This document shows, piece by piece, positions 9,739-18,297 of a stretch of DNA of 64,000 nt; within the stretch, counting starts at the first letter, position 1; each line of letters starts with the position of its first letter. The position numbers were made by a program, and so were the translations under genes. Origin of the DNA: Bradyrhizobium sp. SK17 (GTDB lineage: Bacteria; Pseudomonadota; Alphaproteobacteria; Rhizobiales; Xanthobacteraceae); NCBI RefSeq assembly GCF_002831585.1, contig NZ_CP025113.1:4913001-4977000 (forward strand). Direction: 5' to 3'. The notes under the pieces are model-generated. The model saw nothing but the letters and a program-made list of their open reading frames with translations, made no database searches and was not told the DNA's origin.

Positions 9739-10734
9739 TTACTGATCGACGGTGGTGACGACGCTGTTCACCGGCCGCGAGCTCACGGTCGGCAGCTTGA
9801 CGTCCTTGGCAAGCTCCTGCTCGTATTGCGGCAGGATCGTCGCCGGGAATTTGGCGCGCATCGCCACCACCTTGTAGCCGCCAGCCTTGAGCTGCGTCAG
9901 CAGCGTGGGCAGCGCTTCGGCGGTATGCTTCTGGAAGTCGTGCATCAGGATGATGCCCTTGCCGAGCTTGGCGAGCTTCTTCATCACGGTGTCGATCACC
10001 TGCTGGGAATTCTTCGACTTGAAGTCGAACGAGTCGAGGTCGCAGGAGAAGATCGCGATGTTGCGGTTGCCGAGATAGGTCACCATCTCGGGCGGATGTT
10101 GCAGCGCCGGGAAGCGGAAGAACGGCGCGGGTGAGGTCTCGATCGCCCATTTCACTGCGGCAAGGCCACGCTCGATCTCGTCCTTCTTCTGATCCTCGGT
10201 CAGCTTCTTGTTGTTCAGATTCTCATGCGACCAGGTGTGCGAGCCGACGGTGTGGCCGGCGGCATAGACCTGGCGCAGGATCTCGGGATGATAGGTGGCG
10301 TGCTTGCCGATCGGGAAGAAGATGCCCGTGGTGCATTCGTCGGCGAGCGCCTTCAGCACCGCCGGCGTGTTGCCCGGCCATGGGCCGTCGTCGAAGGTCA
10401 GCACCACTTCGTGGTCGCGCAGGAAGTCGAGCTGCTTGAAATGCTCGAAGCCGAAGCCCGGTCCGCCTGTCGTGTCGATCTCGACGGTGCGGGCAACGCC
10501 GAGCGCATTCGGATTGCTACATGCGGCGCGTGCCGGCTGTGGCGGTTGCTTCGGCGGCACTGGAGCGGCCGCGGTGGCAGCGGGCGCGGGCGCCGCGGCG
10601 GCAGGGGCTGGAGCTGCGGCTGCGGGAGCAGCCGCCGGCACAGTGCCCTTGGCGGGCGGCGTCTGCGACCAAGCTGCGCTCGACGCGAGCAACGATACGG
10701 TCCCTGCGAAAATCAGACCTGCCGCAATGCGCAT
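9739..10734 (-). CDS. Secreted polysaccharide deacetylase (NodB-type domain)
   Basis: 331 aa. Sec signal peptide (residues 1-23), then an Ala/Pro-rich linker (about 25-70), then a NodB homology domain. TFDDGP (113-118) supplies the metal-binding and base aspartates, and SHTWSH (165-170) the metal histidines. The later motif FFRFPALQHPPE fits the catalytic Arg region. It would remove N-acetyl or O-acetyl groups from an envelope or exported polysaccharide in the periplasm. The linker suggests spacing from the membrane or wall. It is followed closely by the DHFR-like gene. Confidence 0.92.
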   Translation of the reverse strand: MRIAAGLIFAGTVSLLASSAAWSQTPPAKGTVPAAAPAAAAPAPAAAAPAPAATAAAPVPPKQPPQPARAACSNPNALGVARTVEIDTTGGPGFGFEHFKQLDFLRDHEVVLTFDDGPWPGNTPAVLKALADECTTGIFFPIGKHATYHPEILRQVYAAGHTVGSHTWSHENLNNKKLTEDQKKDEIERGLAAVKWAIETSPAPFFRFPALQHPPEMVTYLGNRNIAIFSCDLDSFDFKSKNSQQVIDTVMKKLAKLGKGIILMHDFQKHTAEALPTLLTQLKAGGYKVVAMRAKFPATILPQYEQELAKDVKLPTVSSRPVNSVVTTVDQ

Positions 10735-10906
10735 GGCGTGTTCCCTGCTGATCGCGCTCCGGGCGCCGGCATTGCCGCGCCCGGGCCGCTTCTGCCCCCA
10801 ACCGATCGTACCCTAGTCGCAGTGGCGTCGCCAAGGCAATGAACGGGGCGGGTCCGTGCCCAAAATCCTCGTCGGATCAGTTAATTCCGGGGATTGTCGC
10901 CGCCTC

Positions 10907-11476
10907 TCAGGCTACCGCCAATGCCCGCGCGATTGCAGTCTTGATGCGGGTGTCGTCGGGCGCGACCTGTTCAGAGAAGACGTCGGCGATGTAGCCGTCG
11001 CGGCCGATCAGGTATTTGTGGAAATTCCAGCGCGGCACATCCTTCGGCCGTGCCTCCGCCGCCCATCGATAGAACGGGTGGGCGCCGGCGCCCTTCACGA
11101 CCGCCTTGGCTGCGATCGGGAAGCTGACGCCGTACTGATGCTGCGCGGTCTCGGCGATCTCGGTCGGGCCGCCGGGCTCCTGGCCGCCGAAATCGTTCGA
11201 GGGTACGCCGATGATGACGAAGCCGCGGTCGCGGAATTCGGTCCACAATTGCTGCAAGCCGGCATATTGCGGCGTGAAGCCACAGAGCGAAGCCGTGTTG
11301 ACGATCATCAGCGGACGGCCGGCATAGTCGGCGAGGCGAATGTCGCCGCCGGTGAGTGCCGGGAACGAGAACGCGTAGGCCGTGATCCGGCTCATGGCCG
11401 GCTGTTGCGCATGCAGGGCGCGGGAGCCCGCAGCCGCGGCCAACGCCGCCACGATCAGTGTCCTGCGGTCCATCAT
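10907..11476 (-). CDS. Exported glutathione/thioredoxin peroxidase (GPx family)
   Basis: About 189 aa from ATG 11476 (a second ATG follows at once). It opens with a signal-like segment MMDRRTLIVAALAAAAGSRALHA, so it is probably periplasmic, which is unusual for GPx. The GPx core is clear: VNTASLCGFTPQY with the peroxidatic Cys near residue 65 (Cys, not selenocysteine), GVPSNDFGGQEPG with the conserved Gln region, and WNFHKYLIGRDG with Trp and Asn of the catalytic set. It reduces peroxides with thiol donors. It lies 17 bases after the L,D-transpeptidase gene and may be cotranscribed with it. Confidence 0.9.
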   Translation of the reverse strand: MMDRRTLIVAALAAAAGSRALHAQQPAMSRITAYAFSFPALTGGDIRLADYAGRPLMIVNTASLCGFTPQYAGLQQLWTEFRDRGFVIIGVPSNDFGGQEPGGPTEIAETAQHQYGVSFPIAAKAVVKGAGAHPFYRWAAEARPKDVPRWNFHKYLIGRDGYIADVFSEQVAPDDTRIKTAIARALAVA

Positions 11477-11556
11477 GGTCTCGTCCCCGGAACGGATGCC
11501 GACGGCATCATAGTCCAGCGGACGGCCGCAGGCTTTCAAGAAGGCGTTATGGGGGC

Positions 11557-13341
11557 TCAGCGCAGCGGCAGGATGAAGTCGGTGCCTTCGCCGGTCTCGC
11601 CCTGGTTGACGCCGAGATCGGAGACGATGATCGATCCGCCGGTGCCAAGCGCTTCGGTGATCCGCGCCATCGCGTCGGCCGGGATCGAGATGCGGTCGAG
11701 CGCCTCGGCCGGGGTGTTGGTCGCCGGCTGCGGCTTGGCCTCGACCGGCGCCGCGGCCGCCATCTTGCGACGATGCGAGGTACGGTCCTGCACATCGATG
11801 CGAGCGGCATTGCGGGACGGCAACGTCACCACCGACCAGTGCAGCAGATTGGTATCGGTCTTGTCGGCCTGCGCGGTGAAGACATGCGTGCCGAGCGGCC
11901 GGTCGCTCGCCGCGATCGTCACCGGCACTTCGAACAACGGCGCGAAGTTCTGCCGGACATAGAGCTTGGAATCCTTGCGGCTGATGAACACCGCGATCTG
12001 CCCGGTGCGCTTCGGCACGTCGATCCTGGCCGCGCCCGGCAGCCGAGCCGGATCCTTGGCCGCATCGTTGTTGGCGTCCGACGCGCCGGCTGGGGTTGCG
12101 GCTTCAGCGGGCTTGGCCGCATCCGTCGCCTTAGCCGCGTCCTTGCCCGTCGCGTCCTTGCCTGCCGTGTCCTTGGCCGCATCGGCTTTCGGCGCATCGA
12201 TCTTCGACGTGTCGGTCTTCGGCGCCTCAGGCTTTGCCGCGTCGGTCTTGGGTGCCACGGCAATGGCGGGCTTGGCCGTGTCCGCCTTCGGCTCGTCGGC
12301 CTTGGTGTCGACCCTGGCCTCGGCCTTCACCTGATCGTTCGAGGCGACCTCGGTCTTTGGTGCGTCGATGCTGCCGGTGGTTTCGCCGACGGTCCTGTCA
12401 TCGGACGCGGTGGTGCTGTCGGCGGCGGCCGTGGTCTCCGATGTGTCGGCTGCAAGCTTCTGCGCGATCGCATCGCCGGAAGAGGGCGCATCGGACATGG
12501 TCGACGACGCGCTCGCCACAGGCATCGCGCCGCTGGCGTCGGCGGTGTGGGTGTTGTCGCGCAGCGATGCGGCGTCATGGCCGACGCTGCTGCGCAAATC
12601 GAGCCCGGTCTGCGGCTTGTCCGCGCCCTTGTCGCTTTTCACGCCGAGCGGCGCGTCCATCTTCAGAACGTCGTCGGCAACCGGCTGCGGCGGCGTGACC
12701 TTCTGCGTCACCAGCAGCGGGTGCGAGAAACTCTCCGGCGAGACCGTGCCTGGCGTCACGAACACGCGGGCACCCATCCGGGTCCAATTGTACATCTTGA
12801 CCGCGAACGACATCGGCATGCGGATGCAGCCATGGGAAGCCGGATAGCCCGGCAGCACGCCGGCGTGCATCGCGATGCCCGACCAGGTGATGCGCTGCAT
12901 GTACGGCATCGGCGCGCCGCTGTAGATGTTGGACTGATGGTACTTCTGCTTCTGGATGATGCTGAAGACACCCATCGGGGTGGAATGCCCCTTCATGCCC
13001 GTCGACACCGGGCTCTCGGCATAGAGGCCGTTGGCGTCGTAGACGCTGACCCGCTGCTGGTCGATCGAGACCGAGATGATCAGGGGGCCCTGCGGCCTGG
13101 TGCCGGCTTCTTTCTCGATCGCCGGATTCTTCTTGACGAGATTGCGCTTCGGCTTGGGCCGGGCCGGCTGCGGCATCGGCTCGACGTCGCCGTAATAGGC
13201 GGAGTCGCGGTTCCAGTAGAACAGCGCTGCATCGGCGTTGGACGACGCGCCGATCGTGCCGGCGGCGGTCAAAATCGCAAATTGCCAGAAGCGCCCGTTC
13301 GCAGAATTAAAAATCGAAATCCGAGGCCCGCTTGCGCGCAT
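11557..13341 (-). CDS. L,D-transpeptidase with long Lys/Ala/Asp linker and second C-terminal domain
   Basis: About 594 aa from ATG 13341. The frame is open to 13494, but the signal-like segment FWQFAILTAAGTIGASSNADA follows ATG 13341. A YkuD catalytic domain occupies about residues 85-210, with HAGVLPGYPASHGCIRMPM (catalytic Cys near 172). A low-complexity linker of about 200 residues follows, rich in KTDAAKPEAPK-like repeats. The last 120 residues (GQIAVFISRKDSKLYVRQN) look like a second, incomplete YkuD-type fold without the HGC motif. It forms 3-3 crosslinks in peptidoglycan or attaches proteins to it, in the periplasm. Confidence 0.9.
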   Translation of the reverse strand: MRASGPRISIFNSANGRFWQFAILTAAGTIGASSNADAALFYWNRDSAYYGDVEPMPQPARPKPKRNLVKKNPAIEKEAGTRPQGPLIISVSIDQQRVSVYDANGLYAESPVSTGMKGHSTPMGVFSIIQKQKYHQSNIYSGAPMPYMQRITWSGIAMHAGVLPGYPASHGCIRMPMSFAVKMYNWTRMGARVFVTPGTVSPESFSHPLLVTQKVTPPQPVADDVLKMDAPLGVKSDKGADKPQTGLDLRSSVGHDAASLRDNTHTADASGAMPVASASSTMSDAPSSGDAIAQKLAADTSETTAAADSTTASDDRTVGETTGSIDAPKTEVASNDQVKAEARVDTKADEPKADTAKPAIAVAPKTDAAKPEAPKTDTSKIDAPKADAAKDTAGKDATGKDAAKATDAAKPAEAATPAGASDANNDAAKDPARLPGAARIDVPKRTGQIAVFISRKDSKLYVRQNFAPLFEVPVTIAASDRPLGTHVFTAQADKTDTNLLHWSVVTLPSRNAARIDVQDRTSHRRKMAAAAPVEAKPQPATNTPAEALDRISIPADAMARITEALGTGGSIIVSDLGVNQGETGEGTDFILPLR

Positions 13342-13563
13342 ATTCCGAATCCCAGTCCAAACTATCCATTGGTTGTCGCAGACGCAGAACGCGTTCACCA
13401 GCGCAAGCGATCTAACCCTTCCGTGAGGGGGTATTTTTCGACGAAAGCGTAGCAAAAAAGCCTCACAAGAGGTTAAAGCGCGAGGTCCGATCACCGAACT
13501 GTCAGCGCCTTCCCGTGCGGCGTTTGCGCACTACATAGGCGGAGCCATTCTGCGGAGACCCCA

Positions 13564-14136
13564 ATGACATCGAGAAGTGTGAGCTTGTGTGACGTGCGAC
13601 AATTGTCTCGATGGAGGTCCGCGTTGCCGCTGATGTTGCTGGCCTCGACGTTGGTCGTGGGGCAGGCGGGCCCCGCAGCCGCGGCTGACGAGCCCGACCT
13701 GATCTTCCGCCGCTCGACCGTGTTCAAATGGGTGAGCCCCAACGACAAGCTCGCCACCTACGGGGTCGACGACCCCGAGATCGAAGGCGTCGCCTGTCAC
13801 TTCACGGTGCCGGAGAGGGGTGGCTTCAAGGGCTGGCTCGGCCTCGCCGAGGAAGTCTCTGACATCTCGCTGGCTTGCCGGCAGATCGGACCGATCCGCT
13901 TCAAGGGCAAGCTCGGCCAGGGCGACGACATGTTCAGCAAGCGGCGCTCGCTGTTCTTCAAGAAAATGCAGATCGTGCGCGGCTGCGACGCCAAGCGCAA
14001 CGTGCTGGTCTACATGGTCTATTCGGACAAGCTGATCGAGGGCTCGCCGAAGAACTCAACATCGTCGGTGCCGATCATGCCATGGGGCGCGGCCGATGCT
14101 GCCGCCGTACAGAAGTGTGGTGAGTTCATTCAATAG
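13564..14136 (+). CDS. creA: CreA family secreted protein
   Basis: 190 aa, signal peptide ending near AAAADEP, then the CreA domain: IFRRSTVFKWVSPNDKLATYGVDDPEIEGVACHFTVPE, followed by EVSDISLACRQIGPI and FFKKMQIVRGCD. Family length is about 160 residues. CreA proteins are periplasmic with no assigned reaction. It stands alone between the divergent L,D-transpeptidase gene and small genes. An internal Met at residue 24 is an alternative start, which would shorten the signal peptide. Confidence 0.88.
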   Translation: MTSRSVSLCDVRQLSRWRSALPLMLLASTLVVGQAGPAAAADEPDLIFRRSTVFKWVSPNDKLATYGVDDPEIEGVACHFTVPERGGFKGWLGLAEEVSDISLACRQIGPIRFKGKLGQGDDMFSKRRSLFFKKMQIVRGCDAKRNVLVYMVYSDKLIEGSPKNSTSSVPIMPWGAADAAAVQKCGEFIQ

Positions 14137-14179
14137 CACGACCAGGGACTTGACCCCGTCGGCTGAACCGATAGGGGAG

Positions 14180-14404
14180 CTAGCGCTGGGTTTGCCCGAA
14201 CTGCTTCGCGCGGATGCTGAGGCCCGGCCGGACGTTCGAGTCGCGACAACCGATCAGGCGAACCAGCTTCTGCGGTGCGCATTCATTGTCGCCCATCACG
14301 TAGGCGCCCTGCTGAGGCATCGCGGCCGTCATCTGCTGCTGGCCGGATTTGCCGGTCGCGGACTGATTGCCAACACCGATGTTGCCATTACCCACGACTG
14401 ACAT
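14180..14404 (-). CDS. Small Gly/Gln/Asn-rich protein, uncertain
   Basis: 74 aa if it starts at ATG 14404: MSVVGNGNIGVGNQSATGKSGQQQ, then a middle part with MGDNECAPQKLVRLIGCRD. Two Cys residues are present. The composition is protein-like and unlike the arginine-rich shadows nearby. However, the ribosome site (GAAGG) touches the start codon, and no family was recognised. It could be a small export substrate or a false gene. Confidence 0.4.
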   Translation of the reverse strand: MSVVGNGNIGVGNQSATGKSGQQQMTAAMPQQGAYVMGDNECAPQKLVRLIGCRDSNVRPGLSIRAKQFGQTQR

Positions 14405-14834
14405 CCTTCGTTGGTTGGATCTGGACCACGACAACGTGCCACCGCGAGGATGGTTGCACGGCACCAGATGAGTCGGCCCGGAACCTCGAGCGGTTCACGC
14501 GGCTCTTGCTCCGTTGCTTCCTGTCTCAGCAGAGGAAAGTTAAGAAAGCGCGGTAGCGCACTCAGTCTACATGCATAATTCGCGGTCGGTGCCCCGGCCG
14601 TCCAGCGGGTGACCTAACGCGCGAAATCTTGAACAACGTCCCCGCTGCCCCGTCTCGACTGAAAACATTGGAGTTTTTCGGCGAATGTTTCGTGGACCGC
14701 CGGCCGACGAAACAATTCTCCCGCGGACGAAACCATTTTCCGCTTATTCCGCAGAACTCCGGAAACGGCAGATCGTTATCAAACCGTCAACACCACGGCG
14801 CCGGGCGCCGACCGTAAATGACGGAGACTGCCAC
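14405..14834. other. Intergenic stretch upstream of a small secreted-protein gene
   Basis: 430 bases without a convincing gene. Two direct repeats of GACGAAACxATT begin at 14706 and 14726 (20 bases apart), with an inverted GTTTCG at 14687-14692. This is a possible operator for the gene at 14835. A short GC palindrome (CGGCGCC-GG-GCGCCG type) lies near 14797-14810. Confidence 0.4.
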
Positions 14835-14993
14835 ATGCGGACCCTGAGCCTGATCCTCGCCGTCGCTTTCGTGATGGCCGGCTCATCGATGGCTGGTGCC
14901 CCGGGCAGCGGTTTGCCCGGGATCGGTACCTTCTCCTACAATGGCTCGCCTGTCGTCACTCCGGCCGCGATGATCGTGGCACAGGCCAACTGA
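14835..14993 (+). CDS. Small secreted protein of unknown function
   Basis: 52 aa. Signal peptide MRTLSLILAVAFVMAGSSMA, then a short mature part of about 32 residues (GSGLPGIGTFSYNGSPVVTPAAM). A GGAG ribosome site lies 9 bases before ATG 14835. Small exported proteins of this look are common in Bradyrhizobium genomes (from memory). No function is known. Confidence 0.65.
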   Translation: MRTLSLILAVAFVMAGSSMAGAPGSGLPGIGTFSYNGSPVVTPAAMIVAQAN

Positions 14994-15026
14994 CGCGACA
15001 GACAGAACTGCTGGCAAAGGCTCCCC

Positions 15027-15422
15027 ATGTTGCTTCGTATCTGTTCCGCCGCGATGCTCGCATCGTTCTTCCTGGCGGGTTCCGCGCAGGCCCAATCCCA
15101 GCTTCCGCTCGAGTCGATGCAGATCCGGTCGTTGTACCGGGCGGCTGAACCGCGCGACGAATTCGTGCGCCAGTGCGCGCCGCATATGCTCGGGCGCTGG
15201 ACGCATCCCGAAGCCGTCTGCGGCTGCCTGCACGACCACGCCGCCGCGACGGTGGATGATCCCGATCTTCGCCACGCCCTGCTGCGCGGCATCAGCGAGA
15301 CCGGGGTGCCGACCATCGAGTCCGATTGGGTGCCGACATCGAAGCAGGCCGAGATCGGCCCGACCTTCACCAAGATCGCCAAGCCGACGCTGCAATGCAT
15401 GTTCGAGCCGATCTCGAACTAA
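15027..15422 (+). CDS. Secreted protein of unknown function with paired cysteines
   Basis: 131 aa. Signal peptide (residues 1-23, ending SAQAQ), then a small helical domain with four Cys (QCAPHM, AVCGCLHDH, LQCMFEP) that could form two disulfides in the periplasm. It is 33 bases after the preceding small gene and may be cotranscribed with it. No family was recognised. Confidence 0.75.
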   Translation: MLLRICSAAMLASFFLAGSAQAQSQLPLESMQIRSLYRAAEPRDEFVRQCAPHMLGRWTHPEAVCGCLHDHAAATVDDPDLRHALLRGISETGVPTIESDWVPTSKQAEIGPTFTKIAKPTLQCMFEPISN

Positions 15423-15451
15423 GCGGCGCGTTGCCGGGATCGTGACGAACG

Positions 15452-15485
15452 AAGCGCCTCGCGATTGCGGGGCGCTTATTTTTTG
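15452..15485. terminator. Terminator hairpin between convergent genes
   Basis: AAGCGCCTCGC / GCGGGGCGCTT arms with a GATT loop are followed by ATTTTTTT on the plus strand. It lies 29 bases after the gene ending at 15422 and just beyond the stop of the minus-strand gene ending at 15476. Confidence 0.75.
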
Positions 15486-15721
15486 GCGAGCCGTGGCACG
15501 CAGCTATGTGTGCGCACCACGCCGTTCTGGCTCAGCTTGGAGCCGACGACCTGCTTGATCTGCCCGGCCGGACACGAGCCGTCGTCGATGAGGACGCGCT
15601 GACCGACCCTGAGGTCGACGATGTCGCCTTCGCGCATCAAGGCCTGCTGCGCGGAGGCGGAGTAGGTCATCGCGACGAATGCTGCGGCGCTGACCAGCGC
15701 CACCAATGCGATGCGCGGCAT
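15476..15721 (-). CDS. Small secreted protein, DUF6719-like
   Basis: 81 aa from ATG 15721, with GGAGG well placed upstream. Signal peptide MPRIALVALVSAAAFVAMTYSASA, then a compact domain MREGDIVDLRVGQRVLIDDGSCPAGQIKQVVGSKL with two Cys. The domain resembles the short DUF6719 family of Rhizobiales; this is a recollection, not a search result. Probably periplasmic, function unknown. Confidence 0.75.
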   Translation of the reverse strand: MPRIALVALVSAAAFVAMTYSASAQQALMREGDIVDLRVGQRVLIDDGSCPAGQIKQVVGSKLSQNGVVRTHSCVPRLAKK

Positions 15722-15740
15722 CCGAGCCTCCTTCACTAGT

Positions 15741-15893
15741 TCACTTGTTCTGGATCTTGAGCCCGTCGGGCCCGACATTGATCTGAAGGCCTTCGGGCTG
15801 CTTCTTGGCCTGATAGAGATTGTAGCCGAGCATGCCCGCGATCACGACCAGCGCGGCGATCACGAGATACAGGACGTTGCGATTGGCGGGCAT
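15741..15893 (-). CDS. Small single-pass membrane protein
   Basis: 50 aa from ATG 15893, with GGAG 8 bases upstream. One transmembrane helix (LYLVIAALVVIAGMLGYNLYQ, residues 8-28), then a short tail KKQPEGLQINVGPDGLKIQNK. It lies 19 bases before the start of the DUF6719-like gene on the same strand, so the two are probably cotranscribed. Function unknown. Confidence 0.7.
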   Translation of the reverse strand: MPANRNVLYLVIAALVVIAGMLGYNLYQAKKQPEGLQINVGPDGLKIQNK

Positions 15894-15940
15894 CCGGTAA
15901 CTCCGTAAGCTGGCACGCACTGAACGACGGGCGACCATAG

Positions 15941-17443
15941 TCAGGTGGCCGTGATTCTCCTAGCGCGCCGCGGCTTCGTGGATTGCTTGTGCGTCGCGCG
16001 CAATGCGGTCAGCGTTGTCTTCGCCAATTGTTCCGCCGACGCGACGAGTTGCGGAACCGGATGACCGGAAAATCCCAGCACGAAACCCGGCAATGGACGC
16101 GCGCGATGATAGGTCTCGGCAAGCAGCCAGCCGCCGACGCCGGCGTTAGCCTTCGCCTGCGCCGCGATCAGCGGATCGGTTGCGGGATCGAGCCGCGCCA
16201 CGAGATGCAGGCCTTGCGACGGCACGGGAACCGTAAGCTCGCCCTCGGATGCATTCTGAAGCGTCGATGCCAGGACATCGCGCGCCTCGCGATAAAGCTT
16301 GCGCGATTTGCGTAAGTTCGCGGCGAAAGCGCCGGAGTTCAGCATGTCGGCGACCGCGCCTTCCATCAGAGTACCAGGAAAGCGATCAAGCGCGGCGCGC
16401 GCCGCCGTCACCGGTCCGATCAGTGCTTCAGGCAAGGCGCAGTAACCGATCCGAAGTCCCGGGAACAGCGTCTTCGCAAACGTGCCCATGTAGATCACGC
16501 GGCGCAGATGATCGATGCCGGCGAGCGACAGCAGCGGCGCACCGTCATAGCGGAACTCGCTGTCGTAATCGTCCTCGAACACGAAGGCGCCGGCATCCCG
16601 GGCCCAGTCCAGCAGCTCGAGCCGGCGCGGCATCGACATCTGCACGCCGAGCGGAAATTGATGCGACGGCGTGACGTAGGCGGCGCGGGCCTGCGACGCG
16701 GATGCGCGCCCCTTGTCGATGCGCATGCCGGAGCCATCGACGGGCACCGACACCAGGCGATAGCCGCAATGCTCGATCGCGCGCCGCGCTGCCGGATAGC
16801 CGGGATCCTCGCACCAGACCTGATCGCCGGGCTTGAGGATCGCCCCTAATACGATGCGCAGTGCGTGCAGTGTGCCCGACGCCAGCATGATCTGGTCGGG
16901 GTCGCAGCGCAGCCCGCGTGCCGACAGCAAATGATCCGCTATCGCGGCGCGCAGTTCGCTGCTGCCGCGTGGATCGCCATAGTGCAGGTGTTCGGAGCCG
17001 AAGGCGCGCAGCCTCCTGCCGGCGAAGGCGCGGAAGCGCTGCAATGCGCGCTCGTCGATATGGGTGCAGCCGAGCGACAGCGCATTGTGCTGCGGCGGCT
17101 CGATCTCGATCCTCGCACGTCGGGGCGCGGTGGCCTGCGCCGGGATGCGCGCGGCGACGAAGGTGCCGGAGCCCGTGGTCGCCACCGCGAAGCCGTCGGC
17201 GATCAGCCGCTCATAGGCCGTGGTGACGGCGTTGCGGCGGAAGCCGGTCTGCCTGGCCAGCGCACGCGACGGCGGCAGCGGCTCGCCCGGCTTGACCAGG
17301 CCGCCGACGATCGCGCGGCACAGCGCCTGATACAGCCGCTGCTGCGAGGCCGCGCCCGGCGTCACGTGGGGGTCGGCGAGGTCGAGCGGCAAGTCGGCCT
17401 TGCCGGCCGAAGGCTTGCGCAAATTGGTCGGAATTTTTCGCAT
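15941..17443 (-). CDS. MocR/PdxR-type transcriptional regulator (GntR HTH fused to aminotransferase fold)
   Basis: About 500 aa from ATG 17443. Residues 30-100 form a GntR winged helix (LYQALCRAIVGGLVKPGEPLPPSRALARQTGFRRNAV). Residues 120-480 form a type-I PLP aminotransferase-like domain with LASGTLHALRIVLG, EDDYDSEFRYDG, and the Schiff-base lysine about 324 in TFAKTLFPGLRIGY. MocR proteins sense PLP or an amine/amino acid and control a divergent gene. Here that gene is the PNPOx-fold protein at 17517, which fits a PdxR-like role in vitamin B6 or amine metabolism. Confidence 0.93.
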   Translation of the reverse strand: MRKIPTNLRKPSAGKADLPLDLADPHVTPGAASQQRLYQALCRAIVGGLVKPGEPLPPSRALARQTGFRRNAVTTAYERLIADGFAVATTGSGTFVAARIPAQATAPRRARIEIEPPQHNALSLGCTHIDERALQRFRAFAGRRLRAFGSEHLHYGDPRGSSELRAAIADHLLSARGLRCDPDQIMLASGTLHALRIVLGAILKPGDQVWCEDPGYPAARRAIEHCGYRLVSVPVDGSGMRIDKGRASASQARAAYVTPSHQFPLGVQMSMPRRLELLDWARDAGAFVFEDDYDSEFRYDGAPLLSLAGIDHLRRVIYMGTFAKTLFPGLRIGYCALPEALIGPVTAARAALDRFPGTLMEGAVADMLNSGAFAANLRKSRKLYREARDVLASTLQNASEGELTVPVPSQGLHLVARLDPATDPLIAAQAKANAGVGGWLLAETYHRARPLPGFVLGFSGHPVPQLVASAEQLAKTTLTALRATHKQSTKPRRARRITAT

Positions 17444-17478
17444 GGAATTGGCACTATCGCAGACCAAATTGGCCGCTA
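17422..17478. promoter_or_regulatory. Candidate MocR/PdxR operator repeats
   Basis: The 73-base divergent promoter region and regulator start hold three direct copies of AATTGG: at 17422, 17446 (AATTGGCACTA) and 17467 (AATTGGCCGCTA). Spacings are 24 and 21 bases, near two helical turns. Direct-repeat operators are the known pattern of MocR/PdxR regulators. Assignment is by position and repeat structure only. Confidence 0.5.
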
Positions 17479-17516
17479 CAACTCTTGAAAGATTCCAAAT
17501 CCATGCGAGGCCTGCC

Positions 17517-18242
17517 GTGACCGAAGGTGCATCCACTCCGTCCTATCCGCTGTCATCTCGTAACAGGGTGAAGCGCCGCCATGACCGCGGCTTCTACGAC
17601 CAGGCCACCGTGCACAAGATCCTGGATGCCTCGATGCTGTGCCACGTCTCCTACGTGATCGACGGCCAGCCCTATTGCACGCCGACCTTCTTCTGGCGCG
17701 AGGGTACCAGGCTCTACTGGCACGGCTCGAGCGCGAGCCGGATGCTGGAGAACCAGTCGGAGGGGCAGCGGGTGTGCCTGACTGTCGCCCATCTCGACAG
17801 CCTGGTGCTGGCGCGCTGCGGCTTCAACCACTCGGCCGACTATCGCGCGGTGATGGCGTTCGGCTCCGCCTATCTCGTGACCGACCCCGCAGAGAAGGAG
17901 CGTGCCGTCGTCGCGATGGTCGATCGCTTTTTTCCCGAGCGCACCGCGGGCCTGCGCGCCAGCAACAAGCAGGAGATCAAGGCGACCTCGTTCATCGCGA
18001 TGGAGATCGAGGAGGCCTCGGCCAAGGTGCGCGCCAAGGGCGTCGCCGACGACGATGAGGATTACGAGTTGCCGATCTATGCCGAGCGCATTCCGGTGCG
18101 CACCGTGCTTGGCGCGCCCGAGCCGTGTCCGCGGCTGCTCGACGGCGTGACTCGGCCGAAGACGCTCGATGGCTATTCCGAAGGCCGTCTGCTCGAAGAT
18201 GCATTGCGGGATGCCTATTTTGCGCAATACCCGGCCGAGTGA
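17517..18242 (+). CDS. Pyridoxamine 5'-phosphate oxidase-fold family protein
   Basis: 241 aa from GTG 17517, with GAGG upstream. It opens with KRRHDRGFYDQATVHKILDASMLCHVSYVIDGQPYCTPTFFWREGTRLYWHGSSASRML, the split-barrel flavin-binding fold of the PNPOx-like group, followed by a C-terminal region LPIYAERIPVRTVLGAPEPCPRLL. Such proteins bind FMN, F420 or heme; the substrate is not known. Its position opposite a MocR regulator suggests it is the regulated target. Confidence 0.88.
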   Translation: MTEGASTPSYPLSSRNRVKRRHDRGFYDQATVHKILDASMLCHVSYVIDGQPYCTPTFFWREGTRLYWHGSSASRMLENQSEGQRVCLTVAHLDSLVLARCGFNHSADYRAVMAFGSAYLVTDPAEKERAVVAMVDRFFPERTAGLRASNKQEIKATSFIAMEIEEASAKVRAKGVADDDEDYELPIYAERIPVRTVLGAPEPCPRLLDGVTRPKTLDGYSEGRLLEDALRDAYFAQYPAE

Positions 18243-18297
18243 AATCAGGTTACGCTGCGGCTCCCGCCTTGTCTGATGTCCCCCATGGAGCTGCCGA

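Noticed and set aside
11458..13452. 664-codon plus-strand frame opposite the L,D-transpeptidase gene
   Set aside because: Very Arg/Gly-rich and no motif. The minus strand has the signal peptide and catalytic SHGCIRM.
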